NCBI RefSeq assembly: GCF_009905605.1
Contig: NZ_JAAAKZ010000003.1
Coordinates: forward strand, 434,001 to 498,000
DNA length: 64,000 nucleotides
Source: Runella sp. CRIBMP
GTDB lineage: Bacteria; Bacteroidota; Bacteroidia; Cytophagales; Spirosomataceae
Direction of reading: 5' to 3'
The notes under the pieces are model-generated. The model had not been told where the DNA came from. It did no database searches and saw only the letters and a program-made list of their open reading frames with translations. Of the stretch, positions 32,165 to 41,446 are shown one piece after another (position 1 is the stretch's first letter; each line of letters opens with the position of its first letter). Both the position numbers and the translations under genes were made by a program.

Positions 32165-34651
32165 TTATTCTTTCATCATTTTTGTGCTGAACCAACGGTC
32201 GTTTATTTTTATCTTCATAAAATAAACACCAGCGGGAAATGAATGGGTGTCTAAGGTTTCTTCATATGTGGGGCGAGATTCCCAGCGATTACTTTTTAAG
32301 ATTCTTCCCTGATTATCCACCAATTGCCATTCGGTTGCGGCAGTATTAGAGATGCTGACGTTCAGTTGTTTGGATATAGGATTAGGATAAAAATTGATGC
32401 CGCTTTTGATGAGGTCGGTGATGCTGGTGATAATCACGTTGGCAAACGCACTGCCCGAAACATTCCCAGTACCGCAGGTATTGCTCACCGATTTGAGGGT
32501 ATAAGTGGTGGGCAATTGCGGAGCAACAGTCAGCAACGCAGGGCTGATAGAGGTGGTGCCAGTGGTATTGTCTGATAAAGTGTACGTCCATGGGCCATCA
32601 CCGCTGAACTGAATGACCAAAAAAACATCTTCTCCAGGCTTGAGTGGTGTGGTGCCACCACCGCTCAAAACCGCTCCAGGACGCCGTCCTAGAAAGAAAG
32701 CATTGGTAGGTACCAAGGTGATGGCTGAGCCTCCCGTGGCAATTACCCTGATGCGATACCTACCACCTACGGGTGTAGTGGCAGGTATAGACGCAATGAT
32801 TGGGCTTTGGGTGCCAGTGCCTATCAGCACTGGGTTGGTAAATGCGCCCACGCTGTCAGAAAGTTGCACCTGAAAACCAGTCGTGCCCGACAATACGCCG
32901 CCAACCGTAAATTTGATTTCTACGTCTTTTCCCGAACAGATGGCAGTACTTGGATTTTCGGTCAGCAAACGCGGAATAACGGTGACGGGTGCACTGCCCG
33001 ATGTAGTGCCTTCCCCACACACGTTTCGTACTGAGCTTACCACATAGGTTGCGGTTTGGGTGGGTGTGATATTGACCGTAAAAGGGGTTTGGGTGGCGGT
33101 GGAAGTGCTGCCATCAGAAAGGGTAAATGTCCAGGGACTTTCACCCGTAAAATTGAGTGTGAGGGAGGCTGTTTCTCCGAAATTAACGGTTGAACTTCCG
33201 CTCAAAGCGGCACTAGGGCGCGCTCGAATCGTAAAGGCTGGACTATTGATAGACGAGGCGGCTGCACTAGCCACTACGCGCAAACGGTATCCAGTGCCTG
33301 CCGCAACGTTGGTGGGAATGCTAATAGTGATGGGGCTACTCGCTCCGGAAGCTAAGACGCGCGGGGTAGCAAAACTCCCAGCTATGTCCGAAAGTTGTAC
33401 GGTGTAAGTAACTGGTGTTGTGAACGTTCCCGTTACCAAAAAAGGAAGACTTACGTTGGTTCCGACACAGACTCCACCTAAAGCGACATCTGCTACGCTG
33501 ATTTTAGGTACTACCGTGACGGTAGCGGTTCCTGAAACCGTTCCTGCGCCGCAAGCGTTGCTGACCGACACCAAGCTGTAGTTCGTAGTTGCCATGGGAT
33601 TAACAACGAGTTTCGTGGGATTAGTGGAAGTTGTCGTTGCGGAGCCAGAGGCAAGTTGGTAGGTCCAAGGTGCATCACCCGTAAACGCAATGCTTAAACT
33701 TGTGGTGTCTCCTATACCCACAGCGGCCGTTCCACTGAGGGTTGCGGTAGGTAAGGGCTTGACCGTAAAGGCGTTGCTGCTGACATACGTAGCCACCGAA
33801 CTCGCAATAACGCGAACCTGATAATTCCCTGCTGCCAAGTTGGTGGGTAGGGTTACATTCAAAGGACTTGCAGTGCCTGAGCCGAGGGTGGTGGGCGAGA
33901 GAAAACTTCCAGCGGCGTTCGAAAGCTGAGCAGCATACGTGACTCCAGGGCTAGCAAAAGTGCCCGTAACGGTAAAAGGAACCGTTACGGCAGCACCTGC
34001 GCACAAACTTGTGGCGGTGAAATCTGTGGTAATTCGTGGAAAAACCGTGACTCGGGCACTGCCAGATACTATGCCGGGGCCACAAATATTGGTGACGGAT
34101 TGCAGCGCGTAGGTGGTTGAAACAGTGGGTTGCACTAACCCTCTTAGTGGGTTGATTGAGGTAGTCGAGGTGTTGGTATTGGTAAAGGTATACGTCCAGG
34201 GGCCGTTGCCTGTAAATGCAATAGATAATTGGGCCGTACCGCCTACGTTGATGCTGGTATCACCACTCAAAAAAGCAGTCGGTGCTTTGAGCATCATAAA
34301 GACCGCAGATGGTGTGTAGCTCACGCCCGTTGTGTCGGTAATTACGCGCAGGCGATAGTCTCCGCCTAAAGTACTTGCGGGGAGCGTTACCTGAATGGGA
34401 CTTCTGGTACCCGTGCCGATGGAGGTTAGGTTGGTAAAAGCGCCGGCAGCGTTGGAAAGCTGAACAATAAACAGCCGATTGGTCGTGGTCAGGTTGGATG
34501 TAACAAACGACACGGGGATTGTCGTGCCTGCACAAACCATCCCTCCGCTGACGTTGTTGGTGACAATGGTGGGCAGCTGAGCAAAAAGGGCGTTTTTTAC
34601 CAAAACTAAAAGCAAAATCAGTACTAACTCAACACGTATAGACAATCTCAT
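32165..34651 (-). CDS. T9SS-secreted protein made of four Ig-like repeats
   Basis: An 828-residue secreted protein from the chosen start. The signal peptide (LVLILLLVLVKNALFAQ) is followed by four tandem units of about 180 residues. Each unit has a first half starting with a C[AVS]G motif (VCAG, LCAG, VCVG, ICSG) and containing 'QLSNAAGAF' and 'YRLRVI', and a second half with 'LSG...' , 'GPWTYTL' and 'SVSNxCGxGxVSGSA'. A type A sorting domain ends the protein (FYPNPISKQLNV). No enzymatic domain is present; an adhesive or structural surface role is an inference. The start at 34651 is preferred to 34810, which would overlap the divergent ABC gene and lie outside the -7 element at 34746. Confidence 0.9.
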   Translation of the reverse strand: MRLSIRVELVLILLLVLVKNALFAQLPTIVTNNVSGGMVCAGTTIPVSFVTSNLTTTNRLFIVQLSNAAGAFTNLTSIGTGTRSPIQVTLPASTLGGDYRLRVITDTTGVSYTPSAVFMMLKAPTAFLSGDTSINVGGTAQLSIAFTGNGPWTYTFTNTNTSTTSINPLRGLVQPTVSTTYALQSVTNICGPGIVSGSARVTVFPRITTDFTATSLCAGAAVTVPFTVTGTFASPGVTYAAQLSNAAGSFLSPTTLGSGTASPLNVTLPTNLAAGNYQVRVIASSVATYVSSNAFTVKPLPTATLSGTAAVGIGDTTSLSIAFTGDAPWTYQLASGSATTTSTNPTKLVVNPMATTNYSLVSVSNACGAGTVSGTATVTVVPKISVADVALGGVCVGTNVSLPFLVTGTFTTPVTYTVQLSDIAGSFATPRVLASGASSPITISIPTNVAAGTGYRLRVVASAAASSINSPAFTIRARPSAALSGSSTVNFGETASLTLNFTGESPWTFTLSDGSTSTATQTPFTVNITPTQTATYVVSSVRNVCGEGTTSGSAPVTVIPRLLTENPSTAICSGKDVEIKFTVGGVLSGTTGFQVQLSDSVGAFTNPVLIGTGTQSPIIASIPATTPVGGRYRIRVIATGGSAITLVPTNAFFLGRRPGAVLSGGGTTPLKPGEDVFLVIQFSGDGPWTYTLSDNTTGTTSISPALLTVAPQLPTTYTLKSVSNTCGTGNVSGSAFANVIITSITDLIKSGINFYPNPISKQLNVSISNTAATEWQLVDNQGRILKSNRWESRPTYEETLDTHSFPAGVYFMKIKINDRWFSTKMMKE

Positions 34652-34745
34652 AAAACGTTTTCCGTTAAATGTTAATCGCTTGGTATAACTCCTTAAAAAG
34701 AGGATATTATCCTTCGGACATTCAAACTGCATTTTTTCCTGCTGA

Positions 34746-34753
34746 CAAAGATA
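34746..34753 (-). promoter_or_regulatory. -7 promoter element for the T9SS repeat protein
   Basis: Reverse strand reads TATCTTTG (TAnnTTTG), 95 bases before the chosen ATG at 34651. The same octamer precedes several other genes in this window. Confidence 0.45.
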
Positions 34754-34776
34754 CAAGACCCTACGCGAGAATTTTG

Positions 34777-34784
34777 TATTTTCG
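34777..34784 (+). promoter_or_regulatory. Weak -7 element for the ABC ATPase gene
   Basis: TATTTTCG differs from TAnnTTTG at one base and lies 18 bases before the ATG at 34803. It is 23 bases from the oppositely directed element at 34746, so the two promoters are back to back. Confidence 0.25.
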
Positions 34785-34802
34785 CCCCAATTATAGAAAA
34801 TC

Positions 34803-35513
34803 ATGTCCATTCGGATTCAACATTTAACCAAAGTGTACGGCAGTCAGAAGGCCGTCAATGACGTAAGTTTTGACGTTAGCCGTGGCGAAATCGTAGGTTT
34901 TTTGGGGCCAAACGGGGCTGGGAAATCAACGACAATGAAAATCACAACCTGCTATCTATCCGCCACAAGCGGTCAGGTGGAAGTCAACGGCTTTGACGTG
35001 GCGCAACATTCTATGGATGTACGCCGTAGTATCGGGTATTTGCCCGAGCACAACCCGCTTTATACCGACATGTACATCAAGGAATTTTTGCGATTTGTGG
35101 GGGCGCTATATCATTTAAAAGGCGAAACCCTGACGAAGCGGGTGAGCGAAATGATTGAAATCTGTGGGTTGGAGGTTGAACAACGAAAAAAAATAGGCCA
35201 ATTGTCTAAGGGCTATCGCCAACGCGTCGGACTCGCGCAGGCGTTGATTCATAACCCACCCGTTTTGATTTTGGATGAAGCTACGACGGGCTTGGACCCC
35301 AATCAACTGGTAGAAATTCGCAACTTGATTAAAACCGTGGGCAAAGAAAAAACGGTTTTGTTTTCTTCTCATATCATGCAGGAAGTAGAAGCGATTTGTG
35401 ACCGGGTCGTGATTATCAACCGTGGGCAGGTAGTGGCCGACCGCTCCCTGAAAGACTTGCAAAACGAAGGTAAGCCGCTAGAAGTGGTTTTCCGGGAGCT
35501 TACCATGCAATAG
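34803..35513 (+). CDS. ABC transporter ATP-binding protein (GldA-like)
   Basis: A 236-residue ABC ATPase with Walker A GPNGAGKST (about 35-43), Q-loop region YLPEHNPLY, signature LSKGYRQRVGLAQAL (consensus LSGGQ is LSKGY), Walker B VLILDEATTGLDP and switch His in FSSHIMQEVE. It is most like the ATPases of ABC-2 type exporters, including the gliding-motility protein GldA of Bacteroidota, but is shorter than the roughly 300-residue GldA and has no permease gene beside it. The partner membrane subunits must lie elsewhere if it is an exporter component. The gldA name is therefore not assigned. Confidence 0.9.
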   Translation: MSIRIQHLTKVYGSQKAVNDVSFDVSRGEIVGFLGPNGAGKSTTMKITTCYLSATSGQVEVNGFDVAQHSMDVRRSIGYLPEHNPLYTDMYIKEFLRFVGALYHLKGETLTKRVSEMIEICGLEVEQRKKIGQLSKGYRQRVGLAQALIHNPPVLILDEATTGLDPNQLVEIRNLIKTVGKEKTVLFSSHIMQEVEAICDRVVIINRGQVVADRSLKDLQNEGKPLEVVFRELTMQ

Positions 35514-35596
35514 TCGACCTTTATTCTTCGTTTTGAAACATAATTTTCGATTTTGACGTAATAGTAACAGAAGCGTATTTATTTGAAAAGACAACC

Positions 35597-36256
35597 ATGA
35601 GAAAGACTTATTTAATGCTCGCATTTGGTGTGTTGTTGACCTATTCGGCAACGGCCCAAAGTACGGCTAATCCTGATGCGCCCCCGCCGCCCGTTCGTCA
35701 GAATGAAGGCCCTATCAAGGTGCTAGACGCGCCGCCCCGTAAAAGCGAAGACCCCCAACGCCCCCCTTCAGCACTTGATAAAATCCGTTTGGGAGGCAGT
35801 ATCGGCCCGCTGTCGTTTGGTACTTTTACAAGTATTGGAGTTTCACCAATAGCAGGTTATCAAGTAACCGAACGCTTGTCTTTGGGAGGAGGGCTTAGCT
35901 ATACTTATTCAAGTTATAAAAATCCATATACGAGGGTTAAAACTAACTCAAATAACTATGGTGGCCGTTTTTTTGGGATGTTCAATATATTTGAAAGCAT
36001 TAATTTAAATGCTGAATATGAATCATTAAATGTAGAATATCCTGATTTTACCTCCCAAATTTATAGAAGAACTTGGCTAAATTCAGCAATGGTGGGAGCC
36101 TCTTATTCTACCCCCATCGGTGGGAGATTTGTCAGGGCCTTTAACCTAATTGTTTTGTATAATTTAAGTTATAATAACTTGGTGAATCCAAGCGATAGAA
36201 CTCAAAACATCTATCCAACCTCTAGCCCGCTGGTGATTAGGGCGGTGTTGTTTTAA
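35597..36256 (+). CDS. Small outer membrane beta-barrel-like protein
   Basis: A 219-residue exported protein: signal peptide 1-21 (MRKTYLMLAFGVLLTYSATA), a Pro-rich linker (about 25-60, with DAPPPPVR, DAPPRKS and PQRPPSAL), then amphipathic strands with aromatic girdles (LSLGGGLSYTYSSYK, NLNAEYESLNVEY, AFNLIVLYNLSYNNL) ending in a strand finishing with Phe (SPLVIRAVLF), as expected for an outer-membrane barrel. No specific family is recognised. The second half of the gene (from about 35,880) is visibly richer in A and T than its neighbours. It is followed by a very strong terminator. Confidence 0.8.
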   Translation: MRKTYLMLAFGVLLTYSATAQSTANPDAPPPPVRQNEGPIKVLDAPPRKSEDPQRPPSALDKIRLGGSIGPLSFGTFTSIGVSPIAGYQVTERLSLGGGLSYTYSSYKNPYTRVKTNSNNYGGRFFGMFNIFESINLNAEYESLNVEYPDFTSQIYRRTWLNSAMVGASYSTPIGGRFVRAFNLIVLYNLSYNNLVNPSDRTQNIYPTSSPLVIRAVLF

Positions 36257-36266
36257 GTGAAAAAAA

Positions 36267-36315
36267 CACAAACAAAAAGCGCCTTACTGAGCAAGTAAGG
36301 CGCTTTTTGTTTGTG
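36267..36315. terminator. Strong bidirectional terminator, 22-bp stem
   Basis: A perfect 22-bp stem (36267-36288 with 36294-36315) and 5-base loop GAGCA. The GC-rich core AGCGCCTTACT is flanked by A-tract and T-tract, so it can end transcription from both the OMP gene and the convergent ribBA. Confidence 0.92.
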
Positions 36316-36328
36316 AAAAACAGGGGTA

Positions 36329-37579
36329 TTATTCTTCTTTGACGGTCGTGAACTGCGTCAGGCGGTGGCCCATTTTGTTGTATTTGGTCCGAAGATAATC
36401 CTCGTTGTGAGGATTGGCGGCCATTTCGATTTGAATATTGTCCACAATTTCGAGCCCGTACCCCATCAATCCAACGCGCTTTTTGGGGTTGTTTGAAATG
36501 AGGTTGATTTTGGTCAGGCCTAAATCCCGCAGAATCTGCGCTCCGACGCCGTAGTCACGCTCATCCATCTTAAACCCTAATGCAAGATTGGCTTCCACGG
36601 TATCCAAACCATTTTCTTGTAATTTGTAGGCTTTGAGTTTGTTGATTAAACCAATACCTCGGCCTTCTTGATTCATATACAATACCACCCCTTTTCCAGC
36701 ACGTTCGACCATTTGCATGGCGGCGTGGAGTTGAGGGCCGCAATCGCAGCGACACGACCCGAAAATGTCGCCCGTGGCGCAGGAAGAATGGACGCGTACC
36801 ATCACAGTTTCGTCTTTTTCCCACGAACCTTTGATTAATGCTAAGTGCAGTTCATCGGTGTTTAACTGGCGGTACGCAATCATGTCAAAATGGCCCCATT
36901 CGGTAGGCATATCAACCGCGATTTCACGTTTGATGAGTGATTCGGTACGGAGACGATAGGCAATCAAATCCTTGATAGACACCAACTTCATTCCGAATTT
37001 GTCGGCCAAAATACGCAATTGCGGCAAACGAGCCATGGTTCCGTCTTCGTTCAGGATTTCGATGAGCACCCCTGCTGGTTTTAACCCTGCCAGTTTGGCA
37101 AAGTCAATGGTCGCTTCGGTATGACCCGTGCGGCGCAATACCCCTCCTGGCATAGCCCGAAGCGGGAAAATATGTCCCGGACGGCCCAATTCTTCCGGTT
37201 TTGTTTCGGGATTTACCAGCGCCTGAATGGTTTTGGCGCGGTCGGAAGCGGAGATGCCAGTGGTGCAGCCGTAGCCCAGCAAATCCACCGAAACCGTAAA
37301 CGGCGTTTCGTGGGTGGAGGTATTATCACCCACCATCATTTTAAGGCCTAATTCTTCGCAGCGCTCTACGGTGAGCGGAGCGCACATCAACCCACGTCCT
37401 TCGCGGACCATGAAATTTACCATTTCGGGGGTAATTTTTTCGGCGGCACAGACAAAGTCCCCTTCATTTTCCCGATCTTCGTCGTCTACTACAATGATAA
37501 TTTTTCCATCCCTAATATCGGCAATGGCATCTTCAATTCTATCAAGTTGTATGGAATTGGTATTATTATTGCTATCCAT
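36329..37579 (-). CDS. ribBA: Bifunctional riboflavin biosynthesis protein RibBA
   Basis: A 416-residue fusion of 3,4-dihydroxy-2-butanone-4-phosphate synthase (about 8-205) and GTP cyclohydrolase II (about 210-405), which together start both branches of riboflavin synthesis. The RibB half has [16 protein letters not shown] and [18 protein letters not shown]. The RibA half has the zinc ligands Cys267, Cys278 and Cys280 (C-x10-C-x-[19 protein letters not shown]) and the substrate-binding [16 protein letters not shown]. Both halves appear intact. It is monocistronic; no FMN riboswitch pattern was seen in the 150 bases upstream, but a TATCTTTG element lies 105 bases before the ATG. Confidence 0.97.
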   Translation of the reverse strand: MDSNNNTNSIQLDRIEDAIADIRDGKIIIVVDDEDRENEGDFVCAAEKITPEMVNFMVREGRGLMCAPLTVERCEELGLKMMVGDNTSTHETPFTVSVDLLGYGCTTGISASDRAKTIQALVNPETKPEELGRPGHIFPLRAMPGGVLRRTGHTEATIDFAKLAGLKPAGVLIEILNEDGTMARLPQLRILADKFGMKLVSIKDLIAYRLRTESLIKREIAVDMPTEWGHFDMIAYRQLNTDELHLALIKGSWEKDETVMVRVHSSCATGDIFGSCRCDCGPQLHAAMQMVERAGKGVVLYMNQEGRGIGLINKLKAYKLQENGLDTVEANLALGFKMDERDYGVGAQILRDLGLTKINLISNNPKKRVGLMGYGLEIVDNIQIEMAANPHNEDYLRTKYNKMGHRLTQFTTVKEE

Positions 37580-37683
37580 GTATCAAGTAAAAAAATAGTT
37601 TGTCAAAAATTACGTTTTATGCTTAGTTACCCGCTTGAGTTGGCTCATTGTGAGCATGGTTGTGCAGTTAAAACAACTGTGGG

Positions 37684-37691
37684 CAAAGATA
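37684..37691 (-). promoter_or_regulatory. Possible -7 element for ribBA
   Basis: Reverse strand reads TATCTTTG, 105 bases upstream of ribBA. It also lies just before the divergent T9SS type B gene (start 37730). Confidence 0.35.
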
Positions 37692-37729
37692 CGTTCTTTG
37701 AACGGAACGAAAGAAGAATAACCAAATCT

Positions 37730-39667
37730 ATGAGAATCTATCTTTTACTAGTTTTACTTGCATTTTCAATTGGAGCTTCTTACGCACAGGAAGATTGGTG
37801 TACAAATCCTCCTATGGGAGTATCACAAGGGGGATTTAATGTAGTTGGTTCTTCTAATGGCTGTGCCCCTTTTGAAGTTAAAGTTGAAAAAACGGTAGGG
37901 GATAATTATAAGTATATCTACGATTATAAAGGAGGAAGTCCTCTCAGAACTCCCTATGTACCAGAAGATGTTACAACCCATAAATACCTTAAACAGGGTA
38001 CCTACAAGATATTACAACTTGGCAGTAACGGTTCGGGGTCGGTTTTTTGTCGGACTGTTAATGTGTATTCACCACCTAATTTTACAGCCAAAGCTTGTAG
38101 TAATCGAAAAATACAGGTTACCATTCTAGATGATAGTACCACCAAGCTCTACGAGGGATTCACTATAGATTGGGGCGATGTAAAAGAAAATGTTTCTAAA
38201 GCTGGAATATATACGCACTCATACAGTCCTGCAACCAGTATAGCGACGGTTTTTGTCACCGGGAGCGTTGGAGGACAATCATTAGGTTGTTCGATTTCTG
38301 TGGCGCCTATTGTTCTTAACAGTACAGATTTGTCAACCACTTCAATCCGTAGAGTAACCCTAAACAACGACGGCTCAGTAGCGGTCTTGATTAGAGCCCC
38401 AGTGGGAACGACCACATCCGTGCAGGTAAGTCAAAATAGCGGCGCTTTTACGGGCCTTCCGGGGCAAATAACCCTTACAAGAGACACTGCAACCATTACG
38501 GTCAGAGACGTAAATGCGCTTAAAGACACGTACTGCTTCCGACTGAATACCAACGATGGATGTGCCAATAATGCCGCTTTAACTTCCAATGTAGTTTGTG
38601 CCACGCCCTTAGAAGTAAAAGCAGAAAACCGCCAGAATGTGGCCGCGTGGAAAGAATATCCCAACGCTGCCGATTTTCAGAATTATCGTATTACGCGTAA
38701 TCTGGTAAGTTTGGGCGGAGCAAGTGTGCGTACCAATACTACCCAAACCGATGCCAATGTGACCTGTGGGGAGCAATATTGTTATCAGGTAACAGTCCGA
38801 TTGGCGGGCGGAGTAGAGTCGGTATCGCCTTCGGTGTGCGTAAAGGCCATTTCTACGGAGTTTCCGGCGGTGGTTCAAAATGCATTTGTTACGGTAGAAG
38901 ATGAAGGGAAAATAAACATTTTTGCTACTCCTCCCGCTTCGGGAGCGACCCCCGCTAAGTTCAAAACGATTTTCTTCCGTACAGAAAACGGTAGTGGAGA
39001 CTTTAAAGAAATAGCGTCGTTAGATAATGTACTTTCCTATGTCGATAATGCCGTAAATCCCAACCAGCAATCCTATTGCTACCGGATTGCGTATGAGAAT
39101 TCTTGCGGCAATCGCTCGCAGCCCTCCGAGCCTCTTTGTTCCATTTATTTGTCTTCCAAATCAGGTTCAACGGTCGATTGGACCCCAGAAACACCATTTT
39201 TAGTGCCCGTTAATCGTTATCAACTGGAGATTCTGGACGAACAGGGCAATCCATACGACCAAGTGCCGGTGGGGGTGAACACCAGCTATTCGCCCAATGT
39301 TTCTGACCAGCAGTTGTTTCGGTACCGGATTTTAGGGTTTGCGCAGGGCGGCAGTGGCAACAGCTACTCCAACTTCTACGTATTCAAGAAGAATGCGCTG
39401 CTGTTTATTCCTGATGCTTTTTCGCCCAACGGCGACAATGTCAACGATGTTTTTGCTCCTAAAGGTCAATTTGTGGATAAGTCACGCATGATTGTGTATA
39501 ACCGCTGGGGACAGGTTCTTTTTGAAAACAACAACGCACTCGAAGGTTGGGATGGCACCATCAACGGGCAACCAGCCGTAGAGGGAACGTACGTTTTTCG
39601 GATTGAAATAACTGATTCCTTGGGCGCTAACTTCGTCAAAACAGGAACTGTTTTGCTGGCACGTTAG
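37730..39667 (+). CDS. T9SS type B sorting (gliding-motility-associated C-terminal) protein
   Basis: A 645-residue secreted protein. The start at 37730 gives a signal peptide (MRIYLLLVLLAFSIGASYAQ); the longer frame from 37547 overlaps ribBA and is rejected. The N-terminal third contains a PKD-like domain (GCAPFEVKVEKTVGDNYKYI, THKYLKQGTYKILQLGSNG), the middle contains FN3-like segments with paired Cys (YCFRLNTNDGC, EQYCYQVTVRL, QSYCYRIAYENSCGN), and the last 90 residues are the type B sorting domain (IPDAFSPNGDNVNDVF, MIVYNRWGQVLFE, EGWDGTINGQP, EGTYVFRIEI). Such proteins are exported by the T9SS and held at the surface; no enzymatic function is evident. The first 600 bases of the gene are AT-richer than the rest. 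Confidence 0.92.
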   Translation: MRIYLLLVLLAFSIGASYAQEDWCTNPPMGVSQGGFNVVGSSNGCAPFEVKVEKTVGDNYKYIYDYKGGSPLRTPYVPEDVTTHKYLKQGTYKILQLGSNGSGSVFCRTVNVYSPPNFTAKACSNRKIQVTILDDSTTKLYEGFTIDWGDVKENVSKAGIYTHSYSPATSIATVFVTGSVGGQSLGCSISVAPIVLNSTDLSTTSIRRVTLNNDGSVAVLIRAPVGTTTSVQVSQNSGAFTGLPGQITLTRDTATITVRDVNALKDTYCFRLNTNDGCANNAALTSNVVCATPLEVKAENRQNVAAWKEYPNAADFQNYRITRNLVSLGGASVRTNTTQTDANVTCGEQYCYQVTVRLAGGVESVSPSVCVKAISTEFPAVVQNAFVTVEDEGKINIFATPPASGATPAKFKTIFFRTENGSGDFKEIASLDNVLSYVDNAVNPNQQSYCYRIAYENSCGNRSQPSEPLCSIYLSSKSGSTVDWTPETPFLVPVNRYQLEILDEQGNPYDQVPVGVNTSYSPNVSDQQLFRYRILGFAQGGSGNSYSNFYVFKKNALLFIPDAFSPNGDNVNDVFAPKGQFVDKSRMIVYNRWGQVLFENNNALEGWDGTINGQPAVEGTYVFRIEITDSLGANFVKTGTVLLAR

Positions 39668-39988
39668 CGTTTTGCGTGGTGATTTTATCCAACGCTACCA
39701 TGAACGACTGATGCACTCTGCATAATTGAAGCAGTGGAAGCCGTGCTCTGTATTTTGTAAACTTCTCTATCTATTTCTCAGTACAAATAGGTCAAAGGCC
39801 TTTTTGCGGATGGTTATAAACCGTCAATAAATAATTGATTATCTTCACAAACCTTCCAACGCATAGGTCTGATAAGCTGTGTCGAAAATAACCATCAGAA
39901 AGTGCCTGTGGTGATAAGGTTTTTCGCAACGACGACGCAAAAACTTGCGTATACATCAAAACATACCTGAACACCAATAAACACTACT
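39668..39988. other. Intergenic region upstream of the CotH operon
   Basis: A 321-base stretch with no convincing gene. A TTG (39726-39728) and TATTTTG (39751-39757) separated by 22 bases could form a promoter, which would leave a leader of about 230 bases. A short palindrome AAAGGCCTTT lies near 39793. Otherwise nothing recognised. Confidence 0.5.
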
Positions 39989-41446
39989 ATGAAATCAATT
40001 CACTATACGCTGCTTACCGCTGCGCTGTTATGGGTAGCCTCGGCCTGTAAGGATAAAAATACCGACCTTGTGCCGCAAAATGCCAATTCTGATTGGACCA
40101 CCGAATCGCACAGTAATGATGTAGCCCCCAACTATGACATTGTTTTTCCGCAAAATCAAGTAAACACCTTAGAAATCACCATGACGGCCGCCGACTGGAC
40201 CGCCATCAAAGCCGATATGCAAAGCAAAAGTGGAACGGCTTTTGGAGCGGGTGGAGGAACGAGTCAGGGAGGAATGGCTCCTGGCGGAATGTTGGGTGGT
40301 ATTCCTCCTGGGGGAAATGGTGCTGGAGGGTTGGATCTTATTCCGGGAGACCCCATTTATGTGGCTACTACCATGAAATTTAACGGAAAAGCTTGGAACA
40401 ACGTAGGGTTCAGACTCAAAGGTAATTCTAGCCTTTCGTCTATCTGGCGGGCGGGGATTTATAAATTGCCGTTTCGTCTCAAAATGGATGAATACGAAGA
40501 CAAGTATCCCGAAATTGATAACCAACGTTTTTATGGATTTAAGGAGCTGTCGATGTCGCCTGCATTTTCTGATAATTCGCTTATTCGGGAGAAAGTAGTA
40601 GCGGATATTTTCAGAATGGGTGGCGTGGCAGCGGCCCGGACTGCCTTTTATAAAGTGTATCTGAATTTTGGCGATGGCCTTAAATATTGCGGCGTCTATA
40701 CCATGGTCGAAATCATTGACGACACGATGGTCAAAGATCAATTTGGGGAAGACAAAGGCAATATCTACAAACCTGAATCAACGTTTCAGACATTTGTGCA
40801 ATCCCAATTTGAAAAGAAAAACAACGAAACTGCTGCCGATTACAGTGATGTACAAGCATTTGTGGGGGCCCTCAACAGCACAGACCGCACAACTAATGCC
40901 GCCCAATGGCGTGCCAATCTGGAGAAAACGTTCAACGTGGATCATTATCTAAAATTTTTGGCTATCAACAACACGATTGTCAACTGGGATACCTACGGGG
41001 CTATGGCGCATAATTATTATCTTTACAATTCACCCACCAATAAGCTCATGTGGATTCCGTGGGACCATAACATGTCGATGACAAGTACCGCTGGGGGTGG
41101 AAATGCCGGCGGTGCTGGCGGCGGGGGGCGAGCGGCAGTGTCGTTGGCCATGACCGAAGTCGGGACAGGCTGGCCGTTGATTCGCTACGTTGCGGCCGAC
41201 CCAGTGTATTATGCCAAGTACAAACAATACGTTAGGACATTCACTGATGAAGTATTTACGACGGCCAAAATGAATGAGTTGTTTGACAAATACACAAACC
41301 TGATTACGCCGTACGTCAACGGAACGGAAAAAGAGATGGCACCATATACCAATCTTACCAATACCGCCGCTTTTGCCACCGCTCTCACGGCATTAAAACA
41401 ACATGTATCAACGCGAAATCAGGCCGTTAATACCTTTTTAAAATAG
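39989..41446 (+). CDS. CotH-family kinase-like lipoprotein
   Basis: A 485-residue lipoprotein (signal ending VASAC, Cys at about 20) of the CotH family, which adopts an atypical protein-kinase fold; Bacillus CotH phosphorylates spore-coat proteins. CotH landmarks are present: FRLKGNSSL, KLPFRLKMDEYE, GFKELSMSPAFSDNSLIREK, the VYLNFGDGLKYCGVYTMVE strand pair, GNIYKPES, NWDTYGAMAHNYYLYN and the metal-binding IPWDHNMSM. Two Gly-rich insertions occur, at about 80-115 and at about 366-382 directly after the PWDHN motif. Its stop codon abuts the next ATG with no gap, so it heads an operon with a VTC-domain polymerase. The substrate is unknown. Confidence 0.93.
   Translation: MKSIHYTLLTAALLWVASACKDKNTDLVPQNANSDWTTESHSNDVAPNYDIVFPQNQVNTLEITMTAADWTAIKADMQSKSGTAFGAGGGTSQGGMAPGGMLGGIPPGGNGAGGLDLIPGDPIYVATTMKFNGKAWNNVGFRLKGNSSLSSIWRAGIYKLPFRLKMDEYEDKYPEIDNQRFYGFKELSMSPAFSDNSLIREKVVADIFRMGGVAAARTAFYKVYLNFGDGLKYCGVYTMVEIIDDTMVKDQFGEDKGNIYKPESTFQTFVQSQFEKKNNETAADYSDVQAFVGALNSTDRTTNAAQWRANLEKTFNVDHYLKFLAINNTIVNWDTYGAMAHNYYLYNSPTNKLMWIPWDHNMSMTSTAGGGNAGGAGGGGRAAVSLAMTEVGTGWPLIRYVAADPVYYAKYKQYVRTFTDEVFTTAKMNELFDKYTNLITPYVNGTEKEMAPYTNLTNTAAFATALTALKQHVSTRNQAVNTFLK

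Noticed and set aside
32165-34651. Repeated DNA as an insertion or tandem duplication hotspot
   Set aside because: The repetition is at protein level (four Ig-like units) and DNA copies are well diverged.
37580-37729. FMN riboswitch before ribBA
   Set aside because: The 150-base gap is too short and lacks the conserved FMN-box segments.
37547-37729. Extended N terminus of the T9SS type B protein
   Set aside because: It overlaps ribBA and would bury the signal peptide; the ATG at 37730 gives a normal export signal.
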